Notes under the pieces: generated by a model
The model's database searches: none
What the model saw: only the letters and a program-made list of their open reading frames with translations
Told to the model about the DNA's origin: nothing
Made by a program: the position numbers and the translations under genes
NCBI RefSeq assembly: GCF_014279835.1
Contig: NZ_CP047942.1
Span: 1,364,001-1,428,000 of the forward strand
Source of the DNA: Synechococcus sp. MVIR-18-1
GTDB taxonomy: Bacteria; Cyanobacteriota; Cyanobacteriia; PCC-6307; Cyanobiaceae
Length of the DNA: 64,000 bases
Reading direction: 5' to 3'
Part shown: positions 28,304 to 36,787 of the stretch, in pieces
Layout of the letters: each line of letters begins with the position of its first letter
How positions within the stretch are numbered: position 1 is the first letter of the stretch

Positions 28304-28987
28304 ATGGAGCCAAAAAGTATTTTGTGTTTTGGAGACTCCAACACCTGGGGAATGGCTCCTGATGGAAGTGGGCGCCTGCCATTTGAAACACGCTGGCCCA
28401 ATCGCCTCCAACAGATTCTGAATCAGCGGAATCCCAATCATCAGCCATGGGTTGTCTTTGAACAAGGCTTGAATTCCAGAACTTGGGTGATGGATGATCC
28501 TCTTGGAGCCGTTAATTATGGTGGCGACTACAGCTGCAATGGCAGGAAAGATTTACCCGTGATTTTGCATAGCTGCAAACCCCTTAACGTTGTTATTCTT
28601 GCACTTGGATGCAACGATTGCAAAAGCCATCTACATCTTTCTCCAGAAGAAATTACATCAGGAGCAAAAATTCTGATCCACGATGTGCGCATGTCCTATC
28701 AATGTGGACCACGCCATTCTAATCAACCCCCCACGATTATTTTAGTCCCTCCTGGAGTGATTCAAACCACACCAGAATCTCTTGATTGGGGCTTTAAAGG
28801 TGCACATGAAAAGTCTCGATTGCTTCCCTCTCTTTATTGGAATCTTGCTGAACAAGAGTCGGTGTTCTTTTTTGATATACAAGCTGTTGCGGAAACCTCT
28901 CCCCTCGATGGCGTTCACTTCGATGCCGATCAGCAGGACTCCATTGCGTCTGGATTAGCAGATCTGATTCAAGCGATTCCATCCTGA
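28304..28987 (+). CDS. SGNH/GDSL-family hydrolase
   Basis: A 227-residue protein with the GDS block ILCFGDSNTWG (Ser nucleophile), LGCNDCK as the block III-like segment, and a C-terminal DGVHFDADQQ supplying Asp and His. These mark SGNH esterases/lipases such as arylesterases. No signal peptide, so it is probably cytoplasmic. AT-richer than rlmH next to it. Confidence 0.86.
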   Translation: MEPKSILCFGDSNTWGMAPDGSGRLPFETRWPNRLQQILNQRNPNHQPWVVFEQGLNSRTWVMDDPLGAVNYGGDYSCNGRKDLPVILHSCKPLNVVILALGCNDCKSHLHLSPEEITSGAKILIHDVRMSYQCGPRHSNQPPTIILVPPGVIQTTPESLDWGFKGAHEKSRLLPSLYWNLAEQESVFFFDIQAVAETSPLDGVHFDADQQDSIASGLADLIQAIPS

Positions 28988-29007
28988 AACCGTTTTCAAC
29001 GGCCCGT

Positions 29008-29526
29008 TCAGCCTTCCGCCTGTGACGCCGACACCTCAAGTGCGGTGAATGCAATGGGCTCAAATTTGGCCACGCTCACACTCCAACAGCGTGAGGTGAT
29101 CGCCAACAGTCCTCGCCGAAAGGCTGGGCTATCCCCAGTGGTGAGCCAGGCCGCTTTAAGCAGGGGCAAATCCTCCGGCAAATGCTCCATGCCTAATTCA
29201 GCCAGCAGCAAACTTCCTGGCGCCGCTTCGCGTTGCACAGGTCCCTGATCGCTGCGTTGCCAAACGCGAAGCAGGAGTTCAAAAGCCAGCTCACTCGCCA
29301 GCTGTGCAGGAACCCCCCGCTCATCTTGCGTGACATCCTTCGGCAGGGAGCGACCGCCAAGAGGCATGGCTCGTTTCCCATTCTGTGTAAACAGGGCAAT
29401 GGCGAGGAGGTAGGGAGAGTCGGCCATCAGCAGCAGCTGCAGAGGCAGCCATCTTGATCGATTCGAACTCCATGCCTCGCTTTGGCGCCTGCAGAGAACG
29501 CTTACAACTCCAATCAGGCAAGCCAA
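29008..29526 (-). CDS. Hypothetical protein with N-terminal membrane segments
   Basis: A 172-residue protein. The first ~45 residues hold hydrophobic stretches (MACLIGVVSVLC and WLPLQLLLM...YLLAIALF), followed by a mostly soluble region rich in Leu and Ala. A later ATG (29427) would remove the first hydrophobic segment. The protein looks conserved in style but I cannot assign a family. Confidence 0.6.
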   Translation of the reverse strand: MACLIGVVSVLCRRQSEAWSSNRSRWLPLQLLLMADSPYLLAIALFTQNGKRAMPLGGRSLPKDVTQDERGVPAQLASELAFELLLRVWQRSDQGPVQREAAPGSLLLAELGMEHLPEDLPLLKAAWLTTGDSPAFRRGLLAITSRCWSVSVAKFEPIAFTALEVSASQAEG

Positions 29527-29685
29527 AACGATGCCCAGAAGCGCTCGATCGGCCTATGGGCGCGGCGAAGATCAAGTCATGGCTTATCTCAGGGCTCATG
29601 CCCGCCTGGACGCCACAATCATTGGATTAAGTTAACAATCTCGTTAATTTCTGCAAGCTAATAGTGGAGAATGACGCAAAGCTTC

Positions 29686-29714
29686 AGCAATATAAAATAA
29701 ACTTTTATATTGCT
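29686..29714. terminator. 12-bp perfect AT-rich hairpin
   Basis: AGCAATATAAAA (29686-29697) pairs perfectly with TTTTATATTGCT (29703-29714) across a 5-base loop. It lies in the leader of the GAF gene, 55 bases before its TTG. It could stop transcription from the left or regulate the GAF gene. Confidence 0.5.
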
Positions 29715-29769
29715 TTATGCGCCACGAGCTGTTTACCGCCAAAACTATTGAATAAGCCAATCTTCTCAC

Positions 29770-30510
29770 TTGAAAAAGCCTGAAATCCCCATAAATGAAA
29801 CGGAACGGCTGAAAGCGCTTAGTGAATACAAAATTCTTGGGACAAAGCCTGAGGAAAACTATAATGACATTACAAAAATAGCTTCCCTTACTTGTGGCAC
29901 TCCAATTGCCCTTTTAAGCCTTGTTGACTCCAATCGCCAATGGTTTAAGGCCAAGGTTGGTATTGAAGCTGAAGAGACTGTTCGCGATTGGTCATTCTGC
30001 GCTCATGCGATTCACTCCTCTGAACCTTTAATCGTTGAAGATGCGTTAAAAGACGAACGATTTTTTGACAACCCCTTAGTTCGAGGAGAGCCTAAAATTA
30101 GATTGTATGCAGGCTTCCCGCTGCAAAATGACAAAAACCTCAGAATCGGGACGCTTTGCGTGATCGATAGAGAGCCCCATGGGCTGACTGATAAGCAGTT
30201 CAGCATCATGCAATCTCTTTCAAGACAAGCTGTTGCCTTTCTTGAACTGAGGAAGAGATCGATCAATTTAATTGAATCTTATTGCTCACTAGAAGATTCT
30301 GGCAATATCATTTCAACCTGTTCTTATTGCCGAAAAGCAAAAGATACTTCTGGCCACTGGTCACACCTAGATCAGTATTTATCTGCACGTACAAACTTAA
30401 ATTTCAGCCACGGGATCTGTGATACATGCATCGAAGAGCATTTCCCCGACGTCCTCGAGGTCTGGGAAGCAGAAGAGAAGGACAAGGTCCTGCAAAATCC
30501 AACTCCATGA
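29770..30510 (+). CDS. GAF-domain protein with C-terminal Cys motif
   Basis: The 246-residue protein is a single GAF domain (about residues 25-165: PIALLSLVDSNRQWFKAKVG, DWSFCAHAI, IRLYAGFPL, IGTLCVIDREP) plus a tail with two cysteine pairs, ISTCSYCRKAKDTSGHW and SHGICDTCIEEHFP. That tail is found at the ends of cyanobacterial sensory proteins and may bind zinc. It lacks the lyase-type chromophore site I would expect in a phytochrome GAF. The start is a TTG at 29770. AT-rich compared with core genes. Confidence 0.78.
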   Translation: MKKPEIPINETERLKALSEYKILGTKPEENYNDITKIASLTCGTPIALLSLVDSNRQWFKAKVGIEAEETVRDWSFCAHAIHSSEPLIVEDALKDERFFDNPLVRGEPKIRLYAGFPLQNDKNLRIGTLCVIDREPHGLTDKQFSIMQSLSRQAVAFLELRKRSINLIESYCSLEDSGNIISTCSYCRKAKDTSGHWSHLDQYLSARTNLNFSHGICDTCIEEHFPDVLEVWEAEEKDKVLQNPTP

Positions 30511-30590
30511 AAGAGACCCTGCTCCATGACTGCTTCCATGACCTAACCAAGGAGCAACGGGCCCTCGGGAACCAGCCACAGCACATGCGC

Positions 30591-30606
30591 TAGAACACTT
30601 GTACTA
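30591..30606 (+). promoter_or_regulatory. LexA-like SOS box upstream of umuD
   Basis: TAGAACACTTGTACTA is a near-palindrome close to the cyanobacterial LexA box (RGTAC-N3-DGTWCB), with one mismatch in the left half. It lies 25 bases before the umuD GTG, where a repressor would cover the promoter. Confidence 0.65.
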
Positions 30607-30630
30607 TTAAAGGGCCGTCATTGCGCTTCC

Positions 30631-31074
30631 GTGAGAGTGGATCGGATCTCGCTTCAGCCACCCCAGCCTCTGCGGCTCCAGCGTCAAAGGCTCAGCCTTC
30701 CTCTAGCAAGTGACCAGGTTGCCGCAGGGTTCCCCTCCCCTGCCGATGACTACATCGACGTGGGGATCGATCTCAATGAACAACTGATTCGCCATCCAAG
30801 CAGCACCTTTTTTCTGCGTGTGAGCGGCGACTCCATGACTGGCGCGGGCATTCACCATGGCGATCTCCTACTCGTCGATCGCAGCCTCGATCCTCGCCCT
30901 GGACGAGTGGTGGTAGCCGTCCTGGATGGGGCCTTCACTCTCAAACGCCTCGCTCGCTATCGCGGCCATCTACGCCTGGAAGCGGCCAACCCTGACTATC
31001 CCCATTTAGATCTCCATCGTTGCGGAGATGTGCAGATCTGGGGCGTCGCCATTCACGTCATCCATCCGCTCTAG
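30631..31074 (+). CDS. umuD: Translesion polymerase V subunit UmuD
   Basis: A 147-residue S24-family self-cleaving peptidase, similar in length to E. coli UmuD. The Ala-Gly cleavage site is at residues 32-33 (VAAGFPSPADDY), the catalytic Ser68 is in SGDSMTGAGI, and Lys105 in AFTLKRL. RecA-nucleoprotein triggers cleavage, producing UmuD' that activates UmuC. The GTG start follows a LexA-like box. umuC begins 16 bases after the stop. Confidence 0.94.
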   Translation: MRVDRISLQPPQPLRLQRQRLSLPLASDQVAAGFPSPADDYIDVGIDLNEQLIRHPSSTFFLRVSGDSMTGAGIHHGDLLLVDRSLDPRPGRVVVAVLDGAFTLKRLARYRGHLRLEAANPDYPHLDLHRCGDVQIWGVAIHVIHPL

Positions 31075-31090
31075 AGCTCAGGTCCTCGCG

Positions 31091-32365
31091 ATGAACCAGG
31101 TCACGGCTCTCATTGATGCCAACAATTTTTATGCCTCATGCGAGCAGAGCCTGGATCCGGCCCTGATCGGCAGGCCAGTGGTGGTGCTCTCAAATAATGA
31201 TGGCTGCATCGTGGCCCGTAGCGCTGAAGCACGAGCTCTTGGCATCGCCATGGGCACTCCCTATTTCAAGGCGAAACGAGATCTGGAACAGAACCATGTT
31301 GTGATTCGCAGCTCGAATTACGCGCTCTACGCCGACATGAGTCAGCGGCTGATGAGTTTGTTGGAAAGCCAGGTTGAGGATCTGGAGATTTACTCCATCG
31401 ATGAGGCTTTTGCCCGGCTCAGCCGCCCATCGGACGGAAATCTGCGTCCATGGGCCCAGCAGTTGCGAACCTTGGCTCGACGCAACCTCGGATTACCCAT
31501 TGCCATTGGTCTCGGAGCCAGCAAAGGACAGGCCAAGCTCGCCAACCGCCTCGCGAAAGTGGTGCCGGCCCACGCTGGACTCTTTGATCTTGGATTGTGT
31601 CGCGATCCCGATCGCTGGCTGGAAACAATTTCGATTGAAGACGTCTGGGGCATCGGCCGCAAACTCGCTGTCTGGTGCCGAATGCGGGGAGTGGTGAACG
31701 CACGGGAGCTGCGTGATATGCCCAGCGGATGCCTGCGCGCAAAGGCCGGTGTGGTGGGAGTTCGACTCCAAAGAGAACTGCAAGGTCATGCCTGCCTACC
31801 GCTTGATCTCCAACCCTCTGCAAAGCAGGAAACCTGCGTAAGCCGCAGTTTCAGTCATCCAATCACCAGCCTGGGAGAGCTCCGTGAAGCGATAGCGACC
31901 TATGTAGTGCGAGCAGCTGAGAAGCTGCGAAAACAGCATCAACGCACAGCGGCTCTCACCATTTATACGCGCACCAGCCCATTCATTCCAGGCTTTTACA
32001 GCCGAGCTGCCAGCACCAGCCTTGATCTACCCAGCAACGACACACGCGTGTTGTTGGACGCTGCATTACCCCTAGTGGACCGAATTTTCCAACCGCACCG
32101 ACCGCTGGCGAAGGCAGGTGTTCTGATGCAACACCTGCAGGGAATCGATCAACTTCAACAGCATCTATGGGTGCCCTGCACAGAGGAAGAGCAACGGAAA
32201 CGGGAGAGCTTGATGGCAACAGTCGATCGCCTCAATCACCGCTACGGGCGAGGTACGGTGCAATGGGCTGCCTGCGGTCTGGATCCGAGCTGGGCCATGC
32301 GACGCGAACGGCTGGGTCGGGCAGCCACAACTCGCCTGAGCGACGTGCCTGTGGTGCAGGCATAA
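31091..32365 (+). CDS. umuC: DNA polymerase V catalytic subunit UmuC
   Basis: A 424-residue Y-family polymerase. ALIDANNFYASCE holds the first metal-binding Asp, SIDEAF (YSIDEAFARL) the second pair, and a C-terminal little-finger region with a UmuC-type tail (RRERLGRAATTRLSDVPVVQA) follows. It performs error-prone lesion bypass after SOS induction. ATG 31091 (MNQVTAL) is preferred over an upstream frame start at 31028. It forms an operon with umuD. Confidence 0.95.
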   Translation: MNQVTALIDANNFYASCEQSLDPALIGRPVVVLSNNDGCIVARSAEARALGIAMGTPYFKAKRDLEQNHVVIRSSNYALYADMSQRLMSLLESQVEDLEIYSIDEAFARLSRPSDGNLRPWAQQLRTLARRNLGLPIAIGLGASKGQAKLANRLAKVVPAHAGLFDLGLCRDPDRWLETISIEDVWGIGRKLAVWCRMRGVVNARELRDMPSGCLRAKAGVVGVRLQRELQGHACLPLDLQPSAKQETCVSRSFSHPITSLGELREAIATYVVRAAEKLRKQHQRTAALTIYTRTSPFIPGFYSRAASTSLDLPSNDTRVLLDAALPLVDRIFQPHRPLAKAGVLMQHLQGIDQLQQHLWVPCTEEEQRKRESLMATVDRLNHRYGRGTVQWAACGLDPSWAMRRERLGRAATTRLSDVPVVQA

Positions 32366-32381
32366 GAAACGATGGAATTGT

Positions 32382-33509
32382 TCAATGACCAGTCACCATG
32401 TCAGTCATGATCTGATTCCATTTCTTCTCTGGCATATTCCTAAACATCCAATCGCGAACCCAGCCTTTGAGATCACCACAAGTGGATAAATCAAGGCCAC
32501 GTCGTGATTCCTTAATCACCGAATCCGCTGCATGCTTACGCACCGCCTGGAAATCTTGAAAGATGGCAGGAATAGACCGACCAGAACCAATTAAATCGGC
32601 AAGGAATGCGGCATCAGCAATCGCTGAACAGGCTCCCATTCCGGCATACGGACTAGTGGCATGGGCAGCATCACCAATCATCAAGACGCGATCACGGTAC
32701 CAAGGAGACAAGGCCAAAAGATCTCCGGCCTGAGTAGGCACCATTTGATCTTCATCAGTACATTCCAAACAGGACTTGATCATCTCTGGAAGAGGCTTCA
32801 TACGATTGAAAATCTGATCTTTTTTTGATTCAACTGCACTAGGAATATAATTTTTAAAAGCAACATACCAGCGTGTTTCACCATGCCCAAGATCAGCAAC
32901 TCCTGCTTTCACACCCGGCTGCCAAAACTCCATTTGAGTGTTTAATGGCAACAAGGGAGGACGTTGATTGATCACTGAGATCCAACCACCAGAGCCAAGC
33001 ATTCTGAGCTGAACACCTGGATGAATAAACATCCTAACAACACTATTAGATCCATCACAGGCAATCAAAATATCGCCTTGATCTGAGCTACCATCAGCAA
33101 AAGTTGCTATCGCTTTCTCCTCAAGACTAGAGACAGAAATACATTCACTACCAAGAATTAAATCATCACCGACCATTCTAGATAGCAATTCAGAAAGGCG
33201 ATATCGATTGATTTCATAACTATTTGCTCCATGCAATCGCGACACTGAGCCGATTGGCATCTCACAAACAAATCTTCCCTTTCGACCATGGATTTGGAAT
33301 GATTCGAGGGGCGCACCTACCTCATCAACAGGAATGCCCAAGTCCTGCAAGATTTTGATCGCATAACTCCAAATCAGAAATCCTGTTTGCTGATTTTGGT
33401 AATGATCATACTTTTCATGAACAACAACAGGGATTCCGAGTTTCTTAAGGGACAAGGCAAGCGTTAGACCAGCAATCCCACCACCAATAATCAACACCTT
33501 CTTCATCAT
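32382..33509 (-). CDS. FAD-dependent monooxygenase
   Basis: A 375-residue flavoprotein hydroxylase of the PHBH/zeaxanthin-epoxidase/salicylate-hydroxylase group. It has the N-terminal dinucleotide motif VLIIGGGIAGLTLALSLKK, a DG motif region (LIACDGSNSVVRMFI), and the GD motif RVLMIGDAAHATSPYAGMG. It uses NAD(P)H and oxygen to hydroxylate an aromatic or isoprenoid substrate, not identified here. AT-rich, convergent with umuC, and probably part of a recent insertion with the AEC transporter upstream. Confidence 0.88.
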   Translation of the reverse strand: MMKKVLIIGGGIAGLTLALSLKKLGIPVVVHEKYDHYQNQQTGFLIWSYAIKILQDLGIPVDEVGAPLESFQIHGRKGRFVCEMPIGSVSRLHGANSYEINRYRLSELLSRMVGDDLILGSECISVSSLEEKAIATFADGSSDQGDILIACDGSNSVVRMFIHPGVQLRMLGSGGWISVINQRPPLLPLNTQMEFWQPGVKAGVADLGHGETRWYVAFKNYIPSAVESKKDQIFNRMKPLPEMIKSCLECTDEDQMVPTQAGDLLALSPWYRDRVLMIGDAAHATSPYAGMGACSAIADAAFLADLIGSGRSIPAIFQDFQAVRKHAADSVIKESRRGLDLSTCGDLKGWVRDWMFRNMPEKKWNQIMTDMVTGH

Positions 33510-33757
33510 TCAATACCAAAAGAAAAGATGAACCCAGCAGACGAAAGTCGGCTAATCTGAATAATCAAGATTATTTTACAAGCAAAATTATTCAAGATCA
33601 ACACCAGCAAAAACAACTTAATGCTACCAGCAGCAGCTTCAGCTATCACAATTAAGCATCTGGGCTTACATCCGTTAAAGCAAATATAGATTATGGCAAC
33701 AGAAAATTGACAGTGCCACTTTTTACGCCTTAAGTAAAGGATCAGAAATAGGCAAAA

Positions 33758-34720
33758 ATGCCAGGATCAATCCTTAAGGCAATCTTTCCAGTCATTGCAT
33801 ACTTATGCATTGGCTACATCGCAAAACGAACCAAAAAATTCGACCCGAGCAATAGCGGAATCTTAATTGGCTACGTCTTAAACATCTCAATTCCTTGCAT
33901 GATTGTCCTTGACATGACAAGGCAGGACATGTTCAAAGACCTTTCAAAGTATGCTGAATTCTTCGGCGGTTATCTATTAGTATCCGCCATTGTATTCACC
34001 ATAGCCTATTCATATGCACGGATCGTTAAGCGCCAAAATCTATTGATTGGATCTTACTTTTCCGCTGCCGCTTCCTATTCAAATACCTGCATGATTGCAC
34101 TGCCAATCCTTGCCATAATGCTTCCAGTTGGCGGTGCAACGTATGGCGTGATTGGAGTAATGGTTTTGATCATTGGATTGCAAACAACATCTATCATCTA
34201 CGAATACACCTCAGAAGAAAACGCAAAACTAGATGTACGAAAAATACTCATTTCAATCGGCAAAGCCATGAAAGCGAATTACTTCATTGCCATGGTGTTG
34301 GGCTTAATTCTTTCTTTCCTAGGTTTCCAATTTCCGAGCGTCTTAAGTACGAGCTTGAACGCAGTGGGCATGACAACAGCACCAGTCGCACTCTTTGCCA
34401 TTGGAGCTCAGTTGAATTTCACACTTTTCAAAAATCACATTCGCATCGTGAGTGAATGTACATTTTTCAAATTATTCCTGATGCCAGCGCTTGCTTGGTT
34501 TATTTGTGACCTCGTGAAGTTACCACCAGCACCTTCGGTTGCCGTGATTCTATGCAGCGCAGTACCTACAGCAAAATGCCAATATGCCGTAGCCCGATCA
34601 CACGATGTCTATGTTGAAGAAACTGAGTCCATTGTAGCCGGAACAACAATTCTTTCCATGGTCACACTGGCGGTTGTCATTGCCATGCTTGCCAAGGAAT
34701 ACCCAACATTAGTGACCTAA
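33758..34720 (+). CDS. AEC (auxin efflux carrier) family transporter
   Basis: A 320-residue protein with about ten hydrophobic helices in two five-helix halves. The AEC pattern is visible: IAYLCIGYIAKR near the start, GYVLNISIPCMIVLD, FSAAASYSNTCMIALPIL, and in the second half NAVGMTTAPVALFAIGAQL and AVPTAKCQYAVARSH. AEC proteins export organic acids or auxin-like compounds. Divergent from the FAD monooxygenase over a 248-base AT-rich gap, so a joint role in handling an aromatic compound is conceivable. Confidence 0.85.
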   Translation: MPGSILKAIFPVIAYLCIGYIAKRTKKFDPSNSGILIGYVLNISIPCMIVLDMTRQDMFKDLSKYAEFFGGYLLVSAIVFTIAYSYARIVKRQNLLIGSYFSAAASYSNTCMIALPILAIMLPVGGATYGVIGVMVLIIGLQTTSIIYEYTSEENAKLDVRKILISIGKAMKANYFIAMVLGLILSFLGFQFPSVLSTSLNAVGMTTAPVALFAIGAQLNFTLFKNHIRIVSECTFFKLFLMPALAWFICDLVKLPPAPSVAVILCSAVPTAKCQYAVARSHDVYVEETESIVAGTTILSMVTLAVVIAMLAKEYPTLVT

Positions 34721-34746
34721 GTTTGCACCAAGCAATAGACATGAAT

Positions 34747-35049
34747 TCACAACGTATCTTGCAAGAGCTGCACTTCTAATTCACGTCGACTGAGCAATAA
34801 AACCATGCGATATCCGTGGCTATTAAGACCTGTTTGTTCTCGCACAAGATCTGTATGAGCGAGAGCCAGGCCACAGGTTTCAACGAACAAAACGGGAAGA
34901 CTGCCGGCATTCCCACTCATGCCTTGAAGATCCAAAGCCTGACGCACTGCTTGCTGTGCTTTCTCAGATCCCAATAGTTCCACAAAAGCGGGCCAGAGGT
35001 GGTTCACTGGCGTGTAGGTCGAGAAGTCAATCGTGGAATCAGCCATCAA
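34747..35049 (-). CDS. Hypothetical protein, 100 residues
   Basis: Soluble protein starting MADSTIDFSTYTPVNHLWPAF. Its start overlaps the stop of the next upstream gene (ATGA), so the two are a translationally coupled pair. No family recognised. It ends close to the convergent AEC transporter gene. Confidence 0.65.
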   Translation of the reverse strand: MMADSTIDFSTYTPVNHLWPAFVELLGSEKAQQAVRQALDLQGMSGNAGSLPVLFVETCGLALAHTDLVREQTGLNSHGYRMVLLLSRRELEVQLLQDTL

Positions 35050-35489
35050 ACAGGCAACTGCTCAATCGCAACTGCAATCATCTGAGGAGTCACCGTAATC
35101 ACTTCAAGGGCATCTTGATTATCAAGATAGGAGTCAAAGGAGGCGAAACGCTCAATACGAGGATTAGCCCCCTCAACAGCACAGGCCTCGATCCAATCAT
35201 TATTCTCAGGCTTCACAACCACGAAGGCCTGAAGGGCTTCATCGAGATCGCCGCCATCGCCGATGCCTTCTCCATGCCAGATCGCTTCAAAAAATTCAGA
35301 CATCTCTGAGGAAAGCTGTTCAGCCATTATCAGCGATGCAAGATCTCCAGGACTATTGCAAGCCCTTCTCAAAGGCTGACGCCATCTGGCCCGCGCTTCC
35401 GCTTCCGCCAGACGCCATTGAACTGTGGTGGCGTCGTTGGCTGATTGCCACAGCAAACACGGATGGCAGGTCTCAGTGATCGCTATCAA
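35046..35489 (-). CDS. Hypothetical acidic protein, start uncertain
   Basis: The conserved-looking part begins at MAEQLSSEMSEFF (ATG 35327, 93 residues): an acidic soluble protein with GEGIGDGGDLDEALQAF. The frame stays open to 35489, where it would be 147 residues with a Cys-containing extension. The longer form overlaps the divergent HELAH-motif gene, and a competing 47-codon plus-strand frame (35336-35479) covers exactly the extension. I cannot settle the start. It is coupled to the 100-residue gene downstream. Confidence 0.6.
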   Translation of the reverse strand: MIAITETCHPCLLWQSANDATTVQWRLAEAEARARWRQPLRRACNSPGDLASLIMAEQLSSEMSEFFEAIWHGEGIGDGGDLDEALQAFVVVKPENNDWIEACAVEGANPRIERFASFDSYLDNQDALEVITVTPQMIAVAIEQLPV

Positions 35490-36278
35490 CGCTTGGTGCT
35501 TCGGGGTGAATCACCGCAGCCAAAGGACCTTGAGGTTGCTCCACGCTTGCGGGACCCGAAAGGGTTTTCCATCACCATCGCAAACCATCCGTGCGGAGCA
35601 AAGCCGGTTCTATCTGTTAGCGATCACGATGACTTTGTGCTGATCATGCGTTGCCTCGCCCATCGCTGTGAACCTATTCCAGTACAAGGAACAGTGCATG
35701 CACAAGCTGTTGCAGGCTTGATTCATTGGGGCTTGATCAGAGAGCTCGATGTGAAAGATCGCTGTCAGATCTTGATTCTGCATCGAGCCCCATACAGCAG
35801 TCTCTCAGCTTCAAGCATTCCTGGCAGCCCCAGTCTCGATCAATGGATCAAGCAGTCTCAGATCTGGCGACTGGAACATGAGCTAGCCCATATCGCTTGC
35901 CGCAAACTTGTAGGGGAAATGAGAATCAACCTTTTCGACGAGTTGCTCGCTGATGCCATTGGCATGAAAACTGCTCTTGGCCACTTTCAGGCAGAATTAT
36001 TCAGGCAAGGCCTTGGACTGAATCTTGATGGCACAATCCAAGACGATGCCCGTGCTCATATCTATGTTCAACAGTTAGATCCCAATGATCATGTTGCAGC
36101 CTGCCAAATGGTGCTGGCACGGGCAAACGAACTTGAACAAATGCTGAATACAAAGCAATTACCCTCTGACTCCATCAAGCTGCTGAAGTCCCTAACAAGG
36201 TCAACTCTTGATCAAGCACTTAAATCAAACGTTAAGACTCCCAATACATCAAGATTGTCAAACAAACAACCCTGCTGA
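35463..36278 (+). CDS. Putative zinc-metallopeptidase-like protein (HELAH motif)
   Basis: A 271-residue protein. Around residue 140 it has LEHELAHIACRKL, a HExxH zinc motif, followed ~20 residues later by NLFDELLADAIGMK, which could supply a further ligand or the structural Asp/Glu of a gluzincin-like site. No signal peptide or membrane segment is seen. The remainder is not recognised. The ATG at 35463 is used; TTG 35445 is possible. Metallopeptidase activity is inference from the motif only. Confidence 0.65.
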   Translation: MAGLSDRYQRLVLRGESPQPKDLEVAPRLRDPKGFSITIANHPCGAKPVLSVSDHDDFVLIMRCLAHRCEPIPVQGTVHAQAVAGLIHWGLIRELDVKDRCQILILHRAPYSSLSASSIPGSPSLDQWIKQSQIWRLEHELAHIACRKLVGEMRINLFDELLADAIGMKTALGHFQAELFRQGLGLNLDGTIQDDARAHIYVQQLDPNDHVAACQMVLARANELEQMLNTKQLPSDSIKLLKSLTRSTLDQALKSNVKTPNTSRLSNKQPC

Positions 36279-36290
36279 AAGCAGGGCTTA
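36264..36290. terminator. Hairpin between the HELAH gene and a small secreted protein
   Basis: CCCTGCT/AGCAGGG (36270-36286, 3-base loop). On the minus strand it is followed by TTGTTTGTTTG, so it fits as terminator of the small secreted-protein gene; it also overlaps the 3' end of the plus-strand gene. Confidence 0.6.
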
Positions 36291-36371
36291 AAAACCAAAA
36301 TTGAGGTATGGGCCGAGAAAAAACTCAGGCTCAACTCCTATCACTTGGACCAGCATTGACTGATGGTCCTA

Positions 36372-36569
36372 TCAGTTGGATTTCTTGTAAGCCTCCACAG
36401 CTCTAGCGATGCAGTTTTCATCGGATGCAGTTGCTTGACTATTTCCAGCAACCGCTTCGTTGCAATTCTCAGTAATTTCACTCATGACTGAGTCAGGCAC
36501 CCCAGGAGCAGCTGTAACAGCAATGGGTGCGGCAAGGGCAACAACAAGTGTGGCGAGCGCAGTTTTCAT
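36372..36569 (-). CDS. Small secreted protein, 65 residues
   Basis: A signal peptide is clear: MKTALATLVVALAAPIAVTA with cleavage after TAA or VTA. The ~44-residue mature part is acidic-polar with two Cys (ENCNEA and ENCIAR), probably a disulfide in the periplasm. No known family. The hairpin at 36270-36286 likely terminates it. Confidence 0.72.
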   Translation of the reverse strand: MKTALATLVVALAAPIAVTAAPGVPDSVMSEITENCNEAVAGNSQATASDENCIARAVEAYKKSN

Positions 36570-36787
36570 TGGTCTTGAAGAACACCCTCAAGGTCTAGCT
36601 CTAAAAAAATACTGCGGCATCCTCTACCAAGCCAATCGGACGGATAGATAGCTCTGGACTTCATTTTGAACACCTCATCGAATCAAATGACACATTTTCA
36701 AAACGGCCTGCATAAGCTGATACAAGAGTGAGGCCCACTATTGTCGCAACATCAAGATCTATAGGTCATTGGGCTAGCACCAATGCA

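Noticed and set aside
29531-29635. 34-codon plus-strand frame divergent from the 29526 gene
   Set aside because: Very short, no clear ribosome site, and starts almost on top of the opposite gene's start; not enough to call.
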